60,782 nucleotides of DNA from Limnohabitans sp. (GCF_030158565.1 NZ_JAOASQ010000026.1:1-60782), one strand, 5' to 3'; positions 44,308-52,658 are shown, counted from the first letter of the stretch. Notes: generated from the letters alone by a model not told the origin. Numbers and translations: made by a program.

Positions 44308-44350
44308 GGTGATGGATTCGATTCAACCACAAGGTGAATCGAATGAAAGA

Positions 44351-44611
44351 TCATCGTGCGTCGGGCAATTCGATCTTGACTTCCAGAACTTCCAGGTTGT
44401 CCTGGCGTTCCAGATTGACCTTGATGTCGTCCTGATTGATCTTGATGTATTTGCTGATCACGGCGACCAACTCACGTTGCAAGTCAGGCAGGTAATCTGG
44501 CTCGGCTGCATTGCGACCACTGCGCTCATGCGCCAAGATGATCTGCAAACGTTCTTTGGCCACATTGGCGGTTTTCTTCTTTTCGCCCAGCAGGAAGGAA
44601 AGAAAGGACAT
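44351..44611 (-). CDS. minE: Cell-division topological specificity factor MinE
   Basis: An 86-residue protein. The N-terminal membrane-targeting/MinD-contact region is [23 protein letters not shown] in two parts, followed by the beta-rich dimer domain ending [12 protein letters not shown]. It stimulates MinD ATPase and drives pole-to-pole oscillation so that FtsZ assembles at midcell. It starts three bases after minD in a minC-minD-minE operon and ends at the shared terminator. Confidence 0.96.
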   Translation of the reverse strand: MSFLSFLLGEKKKTANVAKERLQIILAHERSGRNAAEPDYLPDLQRELVAVISKYIKINQDDIKVNLERQDNLEVLEVKIELPDAR

Positions 44612-44614
44612 GGT

Positions 44615-45430
44615 TTATTTGCCTCCGAAAAGACGTTTCAGGAAACCAGGTTTTTCGGCTTCGGTGAAACGCATCGGCTTGTCTTCACCCAAGAAACGAT
44701 CAATCACATCTTTGTAGGCTTCAGACACATCACTGTTGGCCATGTGGATCGCAGGCGTGCCCTGGTTCGAAGCTTGCAAAACATTTTCGCTCTCGGGGAT
44801 TACACCCAGCAGCTTGATGCGCAAGATGTCCTGGATGTCTTGCAAAGACAACATCTGACCGTCTTCCACGCGATTGGGGTTGTAGCGGGTGATGAGCAAA
44901 TGCTCTTTGATCGGCTCCAAACCTTCAATGGCACGTTTGGTCTTGCTGCCCAACATGCCCAAAATGCGGTCTGAATCACGCACCGAAGATACTTCAGGAT
45001 TGGTCACGACCAAGGCTTCGTCGGCAAAATGCATGGCCATCAAAGCACCCGTTTCGATACCGGCAGGGGAATCGCACACGATGTATTCAAAACCCATGTC
45101 GCTCAAATCGTTGAGCACTTTTGCAACGCCTTCTTGCGACAAGGCTTCCTTGTCACGGGTTTGAGAGGCCGCCAGCACAAACAAGTTGCTGCACTGCTTG
45201 TCTTTGATCAGGGCTTGGTTCAAATTGGCCTCACCCTGAATCACGTTGATCAGGTCGTACACCACACGGCGTTCGCAACCCATGATCAAGTCCAGGTTGC
45301 GCAGACCCACATCAAAGTCGATCACAGCTGTTTTAAAGCCTTTCAAAGCCAAGCCGGTGGCGAAACTGGCGCTGGTCGTGGTTTTGCCAACGCCGCCTTT
45401 GCCGGAAGTCACTACGACGATTTTTGCCAT
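44615..45430 (-). CDS. minD: Septum-site determining ATPase MinD
   Basis: A 271-residue ParA-family ATPase. Deviant Walker A SGKGGVGKTTTSASFATGL starts near residue 9; FDVGLRNLDLIMGCERR and CDSPAGIE (Walker B) follow. The C-terminal amphipathic membrane helix FTEAEKPGFLKRLFGGK is intact. It recruits MinC and MinE to the membrane. It lies 35 bases after minC. Confidence 0.97.
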   Translation of the reverse strand: MAKIVVVTSGKGGVGKTTTSASFATGLALKGFKTAVIDFDVGLRNLDLIMGCERRVVYDLINVIQGEANLNQALIKDKQCSNLFVLAASQTRDKEALSQEGVAKVLNDLSDMGFEYIVCDSPAGIETGALMAMHFADEALVVTNPEVSSVRDSDRILGMLGSKTKRAIEGLEPIKEHLLITRYNPNRVEDGQMLSLQDIQDILRIKLLGVIPESENVLQASNQGTPAIHMANSDVSEAYKDVIDRFLGEDKPMRFTEAEKPGFLKRLFGGK

Positions 45431-45465
45431 GGGGTTTTCTTTCTAGGACAGAGATAAAAGCGGAT

Positions 45466-46227
45466 TCAGGATATCAGAGGCGAAATCAATAATTTGTCGC
45501 CATCAGGGCCTGATTGCAAACAAACCTGTGCGGGCAAGCCAGCAACCTCAGCAGGTAAAGGATTTTCGCTGGTGCGGTACACACCTGCAATTGAAATCAA
45601 TTCGGGCGACATCGAATGGGCAAAGATCATAGCGTTGGTGTTACCGCGCGCGCCGGCAATCGCTTTACCACGCAAACTGCTGTAAATATGGATAGATCCA
45701 TCGGCAATGACTTCAGCACCAGGATTGACCACTGCCAAAACCACCAGATCGCGGCCCTTGGCATAAACCTGCTGACCAGAGCGAAGCGGCTTATCAATCA
45801 CCATCGCACCCAAAATGGGGGATGCCACTGGCGCAATCATCTCAGGTGTTGGTCTTGAAGGCTCAGCAATGGGCACAGAACGGCGTATGCGGGCATCTGA
45901 GGCATCAACCAACCCCATTCCTTGTGCAATAAGCAATAGCTCGTTGCTTGCCCCTTTGATGGCCAAGGGAACCAAGTCATGTTGACGAAGGGCTGATAAA
46001 AGTTTTGCCAAATCAAATTCAGAAGCTGGTAAATCTGAAGGCAGTAAAGAGACATCAATGACAACAGGATCGTGATTAAAGAACCCGGGGCTATCAGACA
46101 GTTGCTGACTCAAAGCGGCTGAAACGGCATCAATGCTGGCTGTCCTGAGCAACAAAGCAACCAATGGCAAATCAGCGCTTTTGATGTCGTAACACAGTGA
46201 GGAAGGAGCGTCTGAATCGAAGGCCAT
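45466..46227 (-). CDS. minC: Septum-site determining protein MinC
   Basis: A 253-residue FtsZ-polymerisation inhibitor. The N-terminal alpha/beta domain is followed by a variable linker (about 120-140) and the right-handed beta-helix domain with RSGQQVYAKGRDLVVLAVVN, NPGAEVIADGSIHIYSSLRG and ARGNTNAMIFA. ATG 46227 is the first gene of minCDE. Its upstream region is the candidate replication origin, so its promoter must lie within or next to the AT-rich tract. Confidence 0.95.
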   Translation of the reverse strand: MAFDSDAPSSLCYDIKSADLPLVALLLRTASIDAVSAALSQQLSDSPGFFNHDPVVIDVSLLPSDLPASEFDLAKLLSALRQHDLVPLAIKGASNELLLIAQGMGLVDASDARIRRSVPIAEPSRPTPEMIAPVASPILGAMVIDKPLRSGQQVYAKGRDLVVLAVVNPGAEVIADGSIHIYSSLRGKAIAGARGNTNAMIFAHSMSPELISIAGVYRTSENPLPAEVAGLPAQVCLQSGPDGDKLLISPLIS

Positions 46228-46309
46228 GGTGCCGAGATGGGGGGAAAAGATGCAAATCTTACCAGCGCACTTGTTATTTGTTAGTTTTCTATAGATTTAG
46301 ATTTTAAAT

Positions 46310-46321
46310 TAGTAGTAGTAG
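46310..46321 (+). promoter_or_regulatory. DnaA-trio-like element (four TAG triplets)
   Basis: Read 3' to 5' from the DnaA-box side, the plus strand gives GAT four times, as in the DnaA-trio of Bacillus subtilis oriC. It adjoins the AT-rich tract. Confidence 0.6.
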
Positions 46322-46339
46322 GTAAGGCGATCCCGTACT

Positions 46340-46348
46340 TGTGGACAA
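46340..46348 (-). promoter_or_regulatory. DnaA box, one mismatch
   Basis: TGTGGACAA, the complement of TTGTCCACA, differs from TTATCCACA at one base. It is the box nearest the trio-like element. Confidence 0.65.
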
Positions 46349-46458
46349 GCCAATTTTTCCTATTAATAACAAACACTTAGCGTGTTTGAGTGCTTGTGCG
46401 TCACTCTGGTTTTGCAAAAGCAAGCGGACATGAACAACTTCTGAAAAGTCCATGCATC

Positions 46459-46467
46459 TGTGGATAA
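46459..46467 (-). promoter_or_regulatory. DnaA box, perfect
   Basis: TGTGGATAA is the exact complement of TTATCCACA. Confidence 0.8.
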
Positions 46468-46486
46468 CTGATGCTTTGCTCTTTTC

Positions 46487-46495
46487 TTATCCACA
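46487..46495 (+). promoter_or_regulatory. DnaA box, perfect
   Basis: TTATCCACA, oriented opposite to the box at 46459 and 20 bases from it. Confidence 0.8.
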
Positions 46496-46514
46496 GCTTT
46501 ATGCAACAACCATC

Positions 46515-46724
46515 TCAACTCCCAATGAGCCATTGGATGATGCCTTTGGCCACAAAACCCAACATGCCAAAAGCCAGACCCAGAAAAATGACAAAGGTGC
46601 CAAATTTTCCAGCTTTGGATTCCCAGGCCAGTTGTCCAATGATGAACAACATGTAGAGCATGAAGGCACCGACGCCAATCGTCAACCCAAACCAGGCGAA
46701 CTGTTCTTCAGTGAATCCCCACAT
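46515..46724 (-). CDS. DUF2788 small membrane protein
   Basis: A 69-residue protein with two predicted membrane helices (about 10-31 and 41-66) joined by the short loop AWESKAGKFGT. The sequence matches the DUF2788 pattern as I recall it; function is unknown. Its ATG at 46724 overlaps the stop of the DUF2189 gene by one base, so the two are translationally coupled. It abuts the candidate origin on the right side and is transcribed toward it. Confidence 0.82.
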   Translation of the reverse strand: MWGFTEEQFAWFGLTIGVGAFMLYMLFIIGQLAWESKAGKFGTFVIFLGLAFGMLGFVAKGIIQWLIGS

Positions 46725-47578
46725 CAGTGCTCACCTTGTCCTGACATGCGTTCTTCAAGACCGGAAACATCGATCAGCTGTCGGTAAGCGTGCCAACTGG
46801 CGTGACCCAGCATTGGGATGACCAAGATGAGGCCCAGGAACAGTGAAAAAATACCCAGCAAGCAAAACCCCATGATGAGCAAGGCCCAAAAAGCCATCTG
46901 CAGCGGGTGGGTCAGTACGGTTTTCCAGCTGGTCAAGACAGCTTGTAAGACACTCACTTGGCGGTCCAGCAACAAAGGCATGGAAATCACGCTCGAAGCA
47001 AAAACCGGAGCCGCCATCAAACCCCCCAAGCCGAGCCAAAATTCGAACAAGAAATGGTTGGGACTGAGCACGACGTGGTGCACAAAATCCATGGGCGTGT
47101 GAATGGGTGTTGGCGCCAGCAAGGTGATCAAAGCCGCAGACGTGATCACCCAGCCGACAGCGGCCAATGCCAAAAGCAAGCCAAAACGGATCAGACTCCA
47201 ATAGCTGTCTGGCTGATGGCGCAAGCGCAAATGCCATTGGGTCCAGGTATTGACCAGCAACTGGAAATCAACAACCTCTCCCCGCTCCATGGCCCGACTC
47301 ATGGCGTACAGACTTGTGGCCAATACAGGTGCAATCACCAAAAACCCGGACAAACAACCTGCCAACAACCAAAATTGATCGTGTGCCACCCAAGTGATGA
47401 TGAAGCCCCACAGGCTGATGAGCAAGCCGTGCAAGGTGCTCAGCCACGGAGATCGTGCGAAATCCTTGAAGCCCAGTGCCAACCATTGCAAAGGTTGGTC
47501 AAAGACGATGGGCAAGACGGGCGGCAAAAAGACAGTCGAACTGTCTTGACGTTTGGATGGGGTTGGTGGCTCGAGCAT
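46724..47578 (-). CDS. DUF2189-family integral membrane protein
   Basis: A 284-residue protein with about six hydrophobic segments. The start region LQWLALGFKDFARSPWLSTLHGL, then PVLATSLYAMSRAMERGE, and the later WHAYRQLIDVSG are typical of the DUF2189/BPSS1780 group of proteobacterial membrane proteins. No catalytic motif is visible. It is followed by the coupled DUF2788 gene. ATG 47578 is well placed after the terminator of the preceding gene. Confidence 0.82.
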   Translation of the reverse strand: MLEPPTPSKRQDSSTVFLPPVLPIVFDQPLQWLALGFKDFARSPWLSTLHGLLISLWGFIITWVAHDQFWLLAGCLSGFLVIAPVLATSLYAMSRAMERGEVVDFQLLVNTWTQWHLRLRHQPDSYWSLIRFGLLLALAAVGWVITSAALITLLAPTPIHTPMDFVHHVVLSPNHFLFEFWLGLGGLMAAPVFASSVISMPLLLDRQVSVLQAVLTSWKTVLTHPLQMAFWALLIMGFCLLGIFSLFLGLILVIPMLGHASWHAYRQLIDVSGLEERMSGQGEH

Positions 47579-47627
47579 TCGCCGAGCTTAATGGTCATGG
47601 CTGTGCTTGAATTTGATGCAAGTCAAG

Positions 47628-47655
47628 ACAAAAAGGCAGCCCGTAGGGCTGCCTT
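47628..47655 (-). terminator. Terminator of the Spy-like gene
   Basis: AAGGCAGCCC-TAC-GGGCTGCCTT on the minus strand is followed by TTTG; the run of A at 47630-47634 gives five T. It lies 22 bases after the stop at 47678. Confidence 0.85.
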
Positions 47656-47677
47656 GGCAAAGATACACAAGTATTGA

Positions 47678-48136
47678 TCAGTGTTGACGGTGTGAGGCCT
47701 TGCGCATGCCATGCATGAATCGCAAGCTTTCGCTGTCAAACACTTTCTTTTGCTCGGCATTCAGAACCCCGTAGAAAAGCTTGGTCGCTTCTGCATGCTT
47801 TTGCATTTGCACGTCCATTTTGGCCCGATGTGCCTGCATTTGCTCAAGGCGCTCGGGGGTGCTCATTTTCTCAAACGCGGCGCGATCAGGCCTTGCAGGT
47901 GTTTGAACAGTGGGCTGCATCGCTTGTGTGAAGGTGAGCCAGGCGGCTTCTTGATCGGGTTGCAATTTCAACTGCGTTTTCAGATCGGTCAGATGCTGGG
48001 CATGTCGCTGCGACATGTGTTCATGCATCCTGGCCATGTGCTCGCTGCCAGCAGCAGGGCGCATTTGAGCAAAACTCAAAGTGGACAAACCTGCCAGCAA
48101 AGACGCGGTAATCAAGGTGTTGCGAATCAATTTCAT
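47678..48136 (-). CDS. Spy/CpxP-like periplasmic LTXXQ protein
   Basis: A 152-residue secreted protein. The signal MKLIRNTLITASLLAGLSTL is cleaved near SFAQ. The mature part is Met-, His- and Gln-rich and helical, with HLTDLKTQLKLQPDQEAAW and LNAEQKKVFD, the two LTxxQ-type repeats of the Spy/CpxP family. Such proteins act as periplasmic chaperones or envelope-stress sensors, and Met/His richness can accompany metal binding. ATG 48136 has AAAGGA nine bases upstream; longer in-frame starts lack this. Confidence 0.82.
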   Translation of the reverse strand: MKLIRNTLITASLLAGLSTLSFAQMRPAAGSEHMARMHEHMSQRHAQHLTDLKTQLKLQPDQEAAWLTFTQAMQPTVQTPARPDRAAFEKMSTPERLEQMQAHRAKMDVQMQKHAEATKLFYGVLNAEQKKVFDSESLRFMHGMRKASHRQH

Positions 48137-48245
48137 GGAAAACATCCTTTCAGTGATGGGATGTCTCCAGTGTGCTGTGGCCATGTGTCTGGCCTGTTCC
48201 TTGTTTGCAGTGCCACTGTAAAGTTCGGCAAACAAGCCGCATCGT

Positions 48246-49127
48246 TCATTGACCCAAACGGCCAGCCTGAAAGTCTTCCACTGCTTGCATCAATTCTTCG
48301 CGGGTGTTCATGACAAAGGGCCCGTACTGCGCGATGGGTTCGTGCAAAGGTTGACCCGAGATCAGCAAGGCGCGCGTGCCCGCCTGAGCCTGCAGTACCA
48401 CGCCGTCACCACCATGGCTCAAAATGGCCATGCGCTGAAGGGGTACGGTGTCAGCGCCCTGATGGCTTTGCACAGCGAGCGATCCACGGTAAACATAAAC
48501 AAAAGCGTTGTGGCTGACCGGGATGTTTTGCGAGAACGTTTGGTCTGCGCTGAAATGGATGTCCAAATAAAGCGGATCGGTCGGATAGTCTTTTGCAGGT
48601 CTGTGCATGGCGCCTTGCACGCCATGGCTTTGGCCTGAGATCACACGCACCAAAACGCCACCCTCGGTGTGCACTTCAGGGATGCTTTCGCTTTGGATGT
48701 CGCGGTACCAGGGGGTGCACATCTTTTGATGCGAGGGCAGGTTCAGCCAAAGCTGAAAACCTTCCATCAAGCCTTCTTCCTGTTCGGGCATTTCGCTGTG
48801 CACCAGACCACGGCCTGCCGTCATCCATTGCACGCCGCCGTTTTGCAGCAAACCTTCATGGCCTGCGCTGTCACGGTGCCGCATGCGGCCGGCGATCATG
48901 TAGGTGACGGTTTCAAAGCCGCGGTGCGGATGGTCGGGGAAACCGGCACCGTAATCCTTGGGGTCGTTGCTGCCAAATTGGTCAAGCATCAGGAAAGGAT
49001 CCAGGCGTTGCTGCAATTCACCCGTGAGCACACGGGTCAAACGCACACCTGCACCGTCGCGTGTGGCACGACCGGCAACCAAGGCTTCCACGGTACGTGG
49101 ATTTTGAACGGGGGCAAAAGAAGTCAT
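48246..49127 (-). CDS. Pirin-family protein
   Basis: A 293-residue bicupin. The N-terminal pirin domain has DHPHRGFETVTYMIAGRMRH (split at the strand turn), with two histidines of the metal site, then HRDSAGHEGLLQNGGVQWMTAG and RGLVHSEMPE with the remaining His and Glu. The C-terminal pirin domain ends in EELMQAVEDFQAGRLG. Some pirins have quercetinase activity; others are regulators. It is a single gene between the Spy-like and DUF2892 genes. ATG 49127 is unambiguous. Confidence 0.92.
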   Translation of the reverse strand: MTSFAPVQNPRTVEALVAGRATRDGAGVRLTRVLTGELQQRLDPFLMLDQFGSNDPKDYGAGFPDHPHRGFETVTYMIAGRMRHRDSAGHEGLLQNGGVQWMTAGRGLVHSEMPEQEEGLMEGFQLWLNLPSHQKMCTPWYRDIQSESIPEVHTEGGVLVRVISGQSHGVQGAMHRPAKDYPTDPLYLDIHFSADQTFSQNIPVSHNAFVYVYRGSLAVQSHQGADTVPLQRMAILSHGGDGVVLQAQAGTRALLISGQPLHEPIAQYGPFVMNTREELMQAVEDFQAGRLGQ

Positions 49128-49144
49128 GCCCCGGATGATGCCGC

Positions 49145-49173
49145 AAAAACAATCCCCGCTGCATGCGGGGATT
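49145..49173 (-). terminator. Terminator of the DUF2892 gene
   Basis: AATCCCCGC-N5-GCGGGGATT is a perfect nine-base stem followed on the minus strand by GTTTTTGC, six bases after the stop at 49179. Confidence 0.88.
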
Positions 49174-49178
49174 GTGGT

Positions 49179-49373
49179 TCAGACCTTGCGGTTTTTGCAG
49201 GTGTTGATGCCCAGCAAGCTGTAAGGCGGGCACCAGCCGATCAAGCCCGTGGCCAGAGGCACAAGGCCTATCCAGCCCCATACGCCGACTTGTCCCGTTG
49301 CAGCCAATCCGATCAGGACCAAACCGATCACGATGCGCAAAATGCGCTCGATACCGCCAATGTTTGTGGTCAT
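49179..49373 (-). CDS. DUF2892 (YgaP-transmembrane-like) protein
   Basis: A 64-residue protein with NIGGIERILRIVIGLVLIGL and a second hydrophobic segment ending WCPPYSLLGINTCKNRK. The two Cys-containing motifs and length match DUF2892, the membrane part of the rhodanese YgaP. It stands alone here without a rhodanese domain, 23 bases downstream of the copper chaperone gene, and the pair may share a transcript. Confidence 0.88.
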   Translation of the reverse strand: MTTNIGGIERILRIVIGLVLIGLAATGQVGVWGWIGLVPLATGLIGWCPPYSLLGINTCKNRKV

Positions 49374-49396
49374 GAGAACTCCTTTGGGTTGTGAAA

Positions 49397-49594
49397 TCAG
49401 GCCGCGACGCGGTAGCCTTCTTCGGCAATGGCTTGTGCCAAGGCTTCGCGTGTTGTGTCGGAATCCACTTCAACTTTGTTGTGTGTGCGGTCGATCACGA
49501 TTTTGGCCTGCGCATCCACAGCCAGCAAAGCCTTGGTCACGGCTTTTTCGCAGTGGCCACACGTCATGCCCTCAACGGTGAAAATTTGGTTCAT
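49397..49594 (-). CDS. Heavy-metal-associated (CopZ-like) metallochaperone
   Basis: A 65-residue ferredoxin-like HMA protein with the metal site GMTCGHC (Cys12 and Cys15). It would carry Cu(I) to the P-type ATPase encoded divergently. The start ATG 49594 has GAAAGGGACATC upstream. The 24 extra in-frame residues would reach into the copA start region and were rejected. Confidence 0.9.
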   Translation of the reverse strand: MNQIFTVEGMTCGHCEKAVTKALLAVDAQAKIVIDRTHNKVEVDSDTTREALAQAIAEEGYRVAA

Positions 49595-49611
49595 GATGTC
49601 CCTTTCAGAGA

Positions 49612-49626
49612 AACCCTCATGGGGTT
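49612..49626. promoter_or_regulatory. Small palindrome between metallochaperone and P-type ATPase genes
   Basis: AACCC-TCATG-GGGTT is symmetrical and lies in the 65-base divergent spacer. No CueR-type operator was recognised, so any regulatory role is tentative. Confidence 0.35.
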
Positions 49627-49659
49627 GCTCAAAGCATAGTTCAAAAATCAACGCCTGAC

Positions 49660-51867
49660 ATGACACACATCAATCCACAAACCGAAACCATTGACATCGG
49701 CATTGGCGGTATGACCTGTGCATCATGTGTGGCGCGTGTTGAAAAGGCTTTGAACAAAATGCCCGGCGTCGAATCGGCCACCGTGAACCTGGCTACGGAA
49801 TCGGCACGCATCGTTGTGCAATCTGCGCAGGTCACCGATGCCCGATTGAGACGGGCCATACGCGATGCAGGTTATGAACCCTTGACGCCAGAAGCGGGAG
49901 AAATGGCCGATCAAGCTTCGGACTGGGCCGGTTTTGCGCCCGTGGGGTTCGGTTTGTTGTTGTCGGCACCACTGGTCTTGCCCATGTTGGGCGACTTGTG
50001 GGGTCAGCATTGGATGCTGCCTTCGTGGCTGCAATTTGCCTTGGCCACACCGGTGCAATTCGTCCTGGGTGCCCGCTTTTACAAAGCCGGTTGGCATGCC
50101 CTCAAGGCGTTGACTGGCAACATGGATTTGCTCGTGTCTCTGGGCACCACAGCGGGTTGGTTGCTTTCGGTTTGGCTCTGGTTCAATGCGCACGAAGGCC
50201 ATGCACCGCATTTGTACTTTGAAGGCTCGGCCGTCGTCATCACCCTGGTCTTGCTTGGCAAATGGCTCGAAGCGCGTGCCAAACGCCAAACCACCGAAGC
50301 CATCCGAGCGCTGCACGCTTTGCGCCCCGACAAGGCCCACTGGATCAGCGACGAAGGCGAGGTGGATGTGCCTGTGGCCGAAATTCTGGTGGGCGACTTG
50401 GTGGCGGTGCGGCCCGGTGAGCGCTTTCCTCTGGACGGCGAACTCGTCGAAGGGCAAACCCAAGTGGACGAATCCATGTTGACCGGTGAGCCCTTGCCTG
50501 TGAGCAAAAGCATGGGCGCCGCCCTGACCGGTGGCGCCATCAATGGCGATGGTCGTGTGCTGATGCGCGTCACGGCGGTCGGTCACGAAACCGTGCTCTC
50601 GCGCATCATCCGGCTGGTGGAAGACGCGCAAGCGGCCAAGGCACCCATCCAGCGGCTGGTGGACAAGGTGGCTGAAATTTTTGTGCCCGTGGTGCTGGTG
50701 GTGGCTTTGTTGACCTTGGCCGTGTGGCTGTTCATGGGTGCGAGTTTTGAAACGGCGCTTATCCATGCTGTGGCCGTTTTGGTGATCGCTTGCCCCTGCG
50801 CCTTGGGCTTGGCCACACCCGTGGCCATCATGGCGGGCACGGGCGTGGCGGCCAAGCACGGCATCTTGATCAAGGACGCTCAGGCGCTGGAAATGGCGCA
50901 CCGCGTGCAAACCGTGGCCTTTGACAAGACCGGCACCCTCACGGTGGGGCAGCCGCGTTTGATCCAGCATTTGGCGGCCCCCGGCCACGATGCCACGACC
51001 GCGTTGGCTTGGGCCGCCAGCGTGCAAAGCGGCAGCGAACACCCTCTGGCCCGAGCCGTGCTCAAAGCCGCACAGGCGCAAGGGGTGACAACAAGCACAC
51101 CGCAAGACCTGAGCGCTGTGCCCGGGCGCGGCGTGCAAGCGCAGGTGGATGGCAGGCAACTGCTGCTCGGCAGTTTGCGCTGGTTGCAGCAAGAAGGCAT
51201 GGACAGCGCTATGTGGGCCGAAGACGTGAAGGCTTTGCAATCGCAAGGGGCCACCTTGTCGGCGCTCGCCGAACGCGGCCCAGACGGCGTGCAAGGCGTC
51301 TTGCTCATGGCCTTTGGCGACGAGCCCAAGGCTGGGGCTTTGGAGGCGCTGGCTGCACTGCGTGAACGTGGCCTGAAGTTGGTGATGATTTCGGGCGATA
51401 ACCAGGCCGCGGCCGAAACCATGGCCCGCCGCTTGGGCCTGCGCCCGGAAGACGGCGAAGTGCTGGCCGATGTCTTGCCCGGTGACAAGGCCGCGCAGGT
51501 GCAAAAGCTGCGCGAGGGCGGTCGCATCGTGGCCATGGTGGGCGATGGCGTGAACGACGCCCCCGCCCTGGCCGCTGCGGATGTGGGCATGGCCATGGGC
51601 AATGGCACCGATGTGGCCATGCACGCGGCGGGCATCACGCTCATGCGCGGCGAGGTGGCCCTGGTCGGGGCCGCGCTCGACATTTCGGCGCGCACCGTCG
51701 CCAAGATCCGGCAAAACCTGTTCTGGGCTTTTGCCTACAACGTGGCCGGCATTCCGCTGGCCGCGATGGGCTACCTCAACCCGGTGATCGCGGGTGGCGC
51801 CATGGCGCTCAGCTCGGTCAGCGTGATGAGCAATGCCCTGCTGCTCAAACGCTGGAAGCCCGATTGA
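49660..51867 (+). CDS. copA: Heavy-metal P1B-type ATPase, copper-exporting type
   Basis: A 735-residue pump. One N-terminal HMA domain has GMTCASC (Cys20 and Cys23), then eight membrane helices. The ion path motif is ACPCALGLATP in helix 6, the phosphorylated Asp in DKTGTLT, the P1B signature His-Pro in SEHPLARAV and the hinge GDGVNDAPALAAADVG. CPC together with GMTCASC indicates Cu(I) or Ag(I). A CopZ-like gene is divergent, 65 bases away. The repeat element at 51873 starts just after the stop. Confidence 0.94.
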   Translation: MTHINPQTETIDIGIGGMTCASCVARVEKALNKMPGVESATVNLATESARIVVQSAQVTDARLRRAIRDAGYEPLTPEAGEMADQASDWAGFAPVGFGLLLSAPLVLPMLGDLWGQHWMLPSWLQFALATPVQFVLGARFYKAGWHALKALTGNMDLLVSLGTTAGWLLSVWLWFNAHEGHAPHLYFEGSAVVITLVLLGKWLEARAKRQTTEAIRALHALRPDKAHWISDEGEVDVPVAEILVGDLVAVRPGERFPLDGELVEGQTQVDESMLTGEPLPVSKSMGAALTGGAINGDGRVLMRVTAVGHETVLSRIIRLVEDAQAAKAPIQRLVDKVAEIFVPVVLVVALLTLAVWLFMGASFETALIHAVAVLVIACPCALGLATPVAIMAGTGVAAKHGILIKDAQALEMAHRVQTVAFDKTGTLTVGQPRLIQHLAAPGHDATTALAWAASVQSGSEHPLARAVLKAAQAQGVTTSTPQDLSAVPGRGVQAQVDGRQLLLGSLRWLQQEGMDSAMWAEDVKALQSQGATLSALAERGPDGVQGVLLMAFGDEPKAGALEALAALRERGLKLVMISGDNQAAAETMARRLGLRPEDGEVLADVLPGDKAAQVQKLREGGRIVAMVGDGVNDAPALAAADVGMAMGNGTDVAMHAAGITLMRGEVALVGAALDISARTVAKIRQNLFWAFAYNVAGIPLAAMGYLNPVIAGGAMALSSVSVMSNALLLKRWKPD

Positions 51868-51872
51868 AGGCC

Positions 51873-51900
51873 TGGACCCCGGGTCTACGCCCGGGGTGAC
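51873..51900 (-). repeat. Isolated inverted copy of the dispersed repeat
   Basis: GGACCCCGGGTCTACGCC followed by CGGGGTGAC is the reverse complement, with one substitution, of the core seen at 153-176. Its location directly after the copA stop is typical for an intergenic repeat; it may also form a hairpin that ends the copA transcript. Confidence 0.75.
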
Positions 51901-52019
51901 TGATTTCATGGGTGAGGCGCAGTCTCGTGGCGGGCTGACCTCACATTTCTTGACGTACGTCACGGCAGACAGGCTTGCAAACCATCACACTGAGATTCGT
52001 TGAATTGGAGAACAGAGCG

Positions 52020-52601
52020 ATGAAAAAACACAGCAGTTTGCAGGTCATCCGTGACGAACACGCCTCTTTGGCTGCCATGTTGCAGTCCATGCGCATGATG
52101 GTCGAGCGCGGTCCCAGCGATGACCGTCGCAATTTTTTTGATGTGGTGCGTGCGATGTTGTTTTACATCGACGAGTTCCCTGAGCGCTTGCATCACCCCA
52201 AAGAATCAAACCTGCTGTTTCCCAAGGTGGTCAAGGCATCGCCCAAAGTGATGGGTGCTGTCGACAAGCTGGAGCGTGACCACATGTACAGCGAAAAAGC
52301 CGCACGCGATTTGCAACACTTGCTGCTGTCTTGGGAGCTGCTGGGTTCAAGCCGCCGTCAGGCGTTTGAAGATGCGTTCAAGAATTACGTGGACTTCTAT
52401 CTGGCGCACATGCATCTGGAAGAAACCGTGATCTTGCCTGAGGCCGAGCGCTGCCTGAGCGAGGCAGACTGGGCGTTGCTGGACCAGGCGTTTGCCGAAA
52501 ACGCCGACCCGCTCACGGGCCACTATCCACCTGCACAGGCTTACGAGAAACTTTTCAGACTGATCGTGACCCGTGCGCCCTCGCCGATTGGCTTGGGCTG
52601 A
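52020..52601 (+). CDS. Hemerythrin HHE-domain protein
   Basis: A 193-residue four-helix protein. Putative iron ligands are His14 (RDEHASL), HHPKE near residue 59, the HMYSE region and AHMHLEETVILPE near 131. The pattern resembles HHE cation-binding proteins that bind a diiron site and respond to oxygen, nitric oxide or metal stress. ATG 52020 has GGAG ten bases upstream; an alternative start 45 bases earlier lacks one. It is on its own transcript between copA and the convergent czcA. Confidence 0.87.
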   Translation: MKKHSSLQVIRDEHASLAAMLQSMRMMVERGPSDDRRNFFDVVRAMLFYIDEFPERLHHPKESNLLFPKVVKASPKVMGAVDKLERDHMYSEKAARDLQHLLLSWELLGSSRRQAFEDAFKNYVDFYLAHMHLEETVILPEAERCLSEADWALLDQAFAENADPLTGHYPPAQAYEKLFRLIVTRAPSPIGLG

Positions 52602-52658
52602 ACCACCTTTACCGAGCCGACAAGCCCGGCTTCATGCAAGGCTGGTCGGACTCGATGT

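Larger units (their letters stand above)
46228..46514. other. Candidate chromosomal replication origin (oriC)
   Basis: A 287-base intergenic region with no reading frame. From left to right it shows a 40-base tract at 46271-46310 with only six G/C, four consecutive TAG triplets at 46310-46321, a GC-richer stretch at 46322-46339, a DnaA-box-like TGTGGACAA at 46340-46348, and two perfect DnaA boxes in opposite orientation at 46459 and 46487. Unwinding tract, DnaA-trio and box occur in the order described for bacterial origin cores. Nearby parS sites, parAB and mnmG-rsmG also point to an origin region. dnaA and dnaN are not adjacent, so the call needs a skew or marker-frequency test. Confidence 0.72.

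Noticed and set aside
49595..49659. CueR-type operator between the CopZ-like and copA genes
   Set aside because: The ACCTTCC-type inverted arms and 19-base promoter spacing expected for CueR were not seen; only a five-base-arm palindrome is present.
49723..51963. 746-codon minus-strand frame opposite copA
   Set aside because: Composition is His/Gln/Arg rich without motifs, while the plus strand has every P-type ATPase signature.
52602..52658. Terminator between hemerythrin and czcA
   Set aside because: Only a five-base AGCCG/CGGCT stem without a T run is visible.
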